This document shows, piece by piece, positions 5,172 to 7,712 of a stretch of 7,712 nucleotides of DNA. Position numbers and translations under genes: made by a program. The first letter of the stretch is position 1. The number at the start of each line of letters is the position of its first letter. Origin of the DNA: Nanobdellota archaeon (GTDB lineage: Archaea; Nanobdellota; Nanobdellia; Woesearchaeales; GW2011-AR9). The stretch is taken from contig JAUYPT010000050.1 of NCBI GenBank assembly GCA_030695685.1, positions 1 through 7,712 of the forward strand, given 5' to 3'. Under the pieces are notes generated by a model, which worked only from the letters and a program-made list of their open reading frames with translations, was not told the DNA's origin and made no database searches.

Positions 5172-7280
5172 ATGACTGCAATAATCCTTGAGAATCTACT
5201 TCAGCAAAAGGCGCATCAATTTGCCCAAAAAGAGCTTACTGTACTTTCTCCTGCTTTAAAAAATAATGTTCATAATCTATTCACAGAAAGCTATGATTCT
5301 TTAAGCTACGTTGAAAGATACGCCAAGGCATTAGCCTTACTTTCCTCTTGCCAAAATAAAGTTGACACTATAAAATTAGAAGAAGCGGCAATCATTTTAG
5401 ATCATCTATCTACAACAACAATAGATATCCCTCTTTACGAAGCGCTTACATTTGTCCATGCTCTTGCAGGAAGATTTAGTGAAGCGCACGATGCTTTAAG
5501 CAAGATACAGCTATCATCTGAGAATAAAGAAAATTATGAGACATTAGACCACATCTTAAACACCAAAAATGTACAATCACGAAAGCAGATTAAGAGCCTT
5601 CATTTTAATCCGGAAAAATCATATATTATTAATTATGAACCTGAAAGAAAAGAAGTGATGAAAAGATTACTGAAAGAAGATAATTGTGAAGTTATTGCAG
5701 TAGTTGATGACATCAAATATCTTCCAGAATTAAGGAAAAGCTTTGAAGATTCGCTGTATACCATTGAAACAGAATCTGCAATTCATGATCTATATATTCC
5801 CCATCAACGCTCCAAGCTGAGGATAATTCTCAAAAATAGCAATAGCGCCATTGCAGAGAAAGGTATTAATTTAGGTATTCGGAAGGCAAAGCAAGATCTA
5901 TCGGAGAGAATATTCACCGTTAATGACCAAGGAAACAGTTCTCCACTTTCAAATTATATTAATTCAAGGCCAACACTGGCAAAAATTATAACTGCGAAAC
6001 GAAAATCAACCATTGCCTTATTTGGGACAACAAAAGAAAATACCCACGGTGTTCCTGTAGTCATGAATAATATTGCAGAACAGCTTGCAACGACATCGTC
6101 TTATGAATTGAATATCATCACCAATAATTTTGATAACAATGAAATTGTTTTTACTGATTCTGACGGAAAAGAATACACTTTGAAAAATAGAGAAAAATTT
6201 ATTCAATTTTTGGAAGAAAAAGGGATTAGAATTGATCTTTTCCATGCCCATTCGTGGCATATGTCTGATTTTTATAAACCATTTCATGCCGCACGGGACG
6301 ATATAGATTTATCTGCATTCCTTAAAAGATTAAAAATGCCGAAACTTATTTTTACAGATCATTCTAATCCCACAGAGGATCTGAGAAGGCTTGGAGAACA
6401 TTACCCTTCCATAAATTATTCTGCTCTTACAGAAGAAGAGAAAGGCATATTCCTTTATGAAAAGTTATTAGATTATGTCAGCCAATGGGAAAAAGGCTGG
6501 GAAGCGACATCTTTATTATCGAAGCGGCAAATGATGGATTTTGCTGACGCTGTTGTTTTTGTATCCAAAACCCAGATGTTGGAAGAGCAGGAAAATATTC
6601 CCCACTATCATTTTCATCATAAAGCGTGTGTCGTGATGAATGGTGTTGACATCGGAAAATATAATACTCCTGAAATCGAAGAAATTATCCATTCCCTGCA
6701 GCAGGATCTAAACATAAATAATGAAGAGAAAATAGTGCTTTTTGCAGGACGGATGGATGAGGAGAAAGGAATCTATGATCTGGCGGAAGCAGCAGAATTA
6801 CTCCAGGCAAAAGGAGAGAAAATCACCATTATTTATCTTGGAAGCACTGACCCTTCAGACCATACTAAACAGAAGCTCCAGCAGATTTCGCCGCAAGTAA
6901 GACTACTTTTTCCTCCAAGGATAAGCAGAATGGAGAGGCAAAAAATGGCAGCAATGTATGCCTTAGCGGATATTGTCGCTCAACCTACATGGGGAGAATG
7001 CTTCAATCAAACCGTTGCCGAAGCATTGGCAATGGGCACTCCTGCTGTCGTTTCTGATTTTTCTGCGCTTGGGGAAATTTATGTCAAGAATGGTGCGGCA
7101 CTTGGTGTCAAAGTTAGAGACCATGTTGATCTTGCTGCAAAATTATCACAATTATTAAACAACAAAGAAACATATGAAAAGATTAAAAGAACAGGCCAAA
7201 AATTAGTAGAAACAAGCTTAAATGTAGAGAGGATGGGAGATGATTATAAAAAATTGTATCAAACAATTCTGCAACACTAA
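5172..7280 (+). CDS. GT4-family glycosyltransferase with N-terminal helical (TPR-like) extension
   Basis: A 702-aa cytosolic protein in three parts. Residues 1-135 are helical, with a TPR-like pair at about 89-114 (YEALTFVHALAGRFSEAHDALSKIQL). Residues 140-275 are an unrecognised mixed region. From 280 to the end is a retaining GT-B glycosyltransferase: first strand TIALFG (280-285), HAHSWHM at 358-364, VVFVSK before the interdomain linker, MNGVDIGKYN at 489-498, phosphate-binding AGRMDEEKG with Arg527 and Lys532, and the EX7E motif at Glu609/Glu617 (GECFNQTVAEALAMGTPAVV). GT4 enzymes transfer a sugar from a nucleotide donor; neither donor nor acceptor can be read here. A typical stand-alone GT4 has 350-400 residues, so the first 275 are extra and may bind a partner or acceptor protein. 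The stop lies 1 bp from that of the convergent downstream gene. There is no sign of a frameshift. Confidence 0.9.
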   Translation: MTAIILENLLQQKAHQFAQKELTVLSPALKNNVHNLFTESYDSLSYVERYAKALALLSSCQNKVDTIKLEEAAIILDHLSTTTIDIPLYEALTFVHALAGRFSEAHDALSKIQLSSENKENYETLDHILNTKNVQSRKQIKSLHFNPEKSYIINYEPERKEVMKRLLKEDNCEVIAVVDDIKYLPELRKSFEDSLYTIETESAIHDLYIPHQRSKLRIILKNSNSAIAEKGINLGIRKAKQDLSERIFTVNDQGNSSPLSNYINSRPTLAKIITAKRKSTIALFGTTKENTHGVPVVMNNIAEQLATTSSYELNIITNNFDNNEIVFTDSDGKEYTLKNREKFIQFLEEKGIRIDLFHAHSWHMSDFYKPFHAARDDIDLSAFLKRLKMPKLIFTDHSNPTEDLRRLGEHYPSINYSALTEEEKGIFLYEKLLDYVSQWEKGWEATSLLSKRQMMDFADAVVFVSKTQMLEEQENIPHYHFHHKACVVMNGVDIGKYNTPEIEEIIHSLQQDLNINNEEKIVLFAGRMDEEKGIYDLAEAAELLQAKGEKITIIYLGSTDPSDHTKQKLQQISPQVRLLFPPRISRMERQKMAAMYALADIVAQPTWGECFNQTVAEALAMGTPAVVSDFSALGEIYVKNGAALGVKVRDHVDLAAKLSQLLNNKETYEKIKRTGQKLVETSLNVERMGDDYKKLYQTILQH

Positions 7281-7281
7281 G

Positions 7282-7712
7282 TTAAGGGCCACCATAAGGA
7301 CTGGGAGGAGGGCCTTTTCCTAATTTTAAATCAATAACATCATTTTCTAAAAAATTACTAATGGATTTGTAAATCTGACCGCCTCGGACTTTTAAATCTT
7401 TTAATGCTGTTTGAACCTTTTTCACCTTAACATCCCAACCAGTACTAACACCAGAGGGTAATATGTTTAGAATCTCATCATGGGCAAAAACTTCCTCTTC
7501 TTGGGCATACTCATAAAGTTTATTGAGATAATCCCATTTTTCTTTGTCGCCTTTTGTCAGATTTCGAACCCGACGAATCTCTCGTCGGATATTTTTAAGA
7601 TTTTCTTCTATCACTTTATAAGTTTTTCTGGCCTCATCGAGTGGATTGGGAGAATTATTGTTAAGAGCGTCACGAAGATGCTCCTCAATATCATCAATAG
7701 CATTAAGAACAT
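7282..7712 (-). CDS. Hypothetical helical protein, 5' end outside window
   Basis: The frame is open to the right edge, giving at least 143 residues. The GTG at 7612-7614 is an internal Val, because coding-like sequence continues upstream of it (NAIDDIEEHLRDAL and LDEARKTYKVIEENLKNIRR). I do not recognise a family. The protein looks almost entirely helical and highly charged, with a basic amphipathic helix around NIRREIRRVRNLTKG that could contact nucleic acid or another protein. A mixed C-terminal part follows (GWDVKVKKVQTALKDLKVRGGQIY), then the tail GKGPPPSPYGGP, a flexible proline/glycine-rich end. It converges on the glycosyltransferase gene with 1 bp between the two stop codons, so no separate terminator fits between them. 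Confidence 0.7.
   Translation of the reverse strand, partial: VLNAIDDIEEHLRDALNNNSPNPLDEARKTYKVIEENLKNIRREIRRVRNLTKGDKEKWDYLNKLYEYAQEEEVFAHDEILNILPSGVSTGWDVKVKKVQTALKDLKVRGGQIYKSISNFLENDVIDLKLGKGPPPSPYGGP

Noticed and set aside
5162..5190. C/D-box small RNA
   Set aside because: ATGATGA looks like a C box, but no CTGA D box lies at suitable spacing, and the stretch is better explained as a ribosome site and start codon.
7612..7614. GTG as the start of the minus-strand gene at the right edge
   Set aside because: The frame continues upstream to the window edge with coding-like, helical sequence, so the GTG is probably internal.

Overview
The window looks archaeal, probably from a DPANN lineage such as Woesearchaeota; the domain is well supported, the lineage is my guess. 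The evidence is a ribosomal protein L35Ae gene (archaea and eukaryotes only), a HerA-family ATPase, an archaeal presenilin-type membrane protease, and a shared promoter layout. Four genes have a TATA box centred 25-26 nt upstream of their ATG, which predicts leaderless mRNAs, and a fifth has a weak candidate at the same distance. The one gene that sits second in an operon has a Shine-Dalgarno-like GAGATGAT instead. The DNA is AT-rich.

Layout, left to right: the C-terminal end of an MBL-fold metallo-hydrolase (+); an unrecognised 120-aa gene (+), whose 3' end overlaps by 44 bp the convergent presenilin-like protease gene (-); a roughly 220-bp non-coding element with 13-bp perfect inverted ends; and a HerA-like ATPase (-) with no NurA nuclease gene beside it. 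Next comes a 355-bp divergent intergenic region, most of it filled by six consecutive hairpins that can be read as two adjacent foldback elements with TATAG at every end. Then L35Ae (+), a two-gene unit (+) encoding a coiled-coil/TPR-like protein and a helical-repeat GT4 glycosyltransferase, and finally the 3' part of an unrecognised helical protein gene (-) that runs off the right edge.

How the genes relate: the coiled-coil protein and the glycosyltransferase are 16 bp apart and probably co-transcribed, and both carry TPR-like helices, so a shared process at the envelope or a protein-glycosylation complex is possible but unproven. The other genes look like separately promoted single units. 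The least explained DNA is the three structured non-coding elements, which lie between promoters and gene ends. No RNA gene, CRISPR array or transposase gene is visible.
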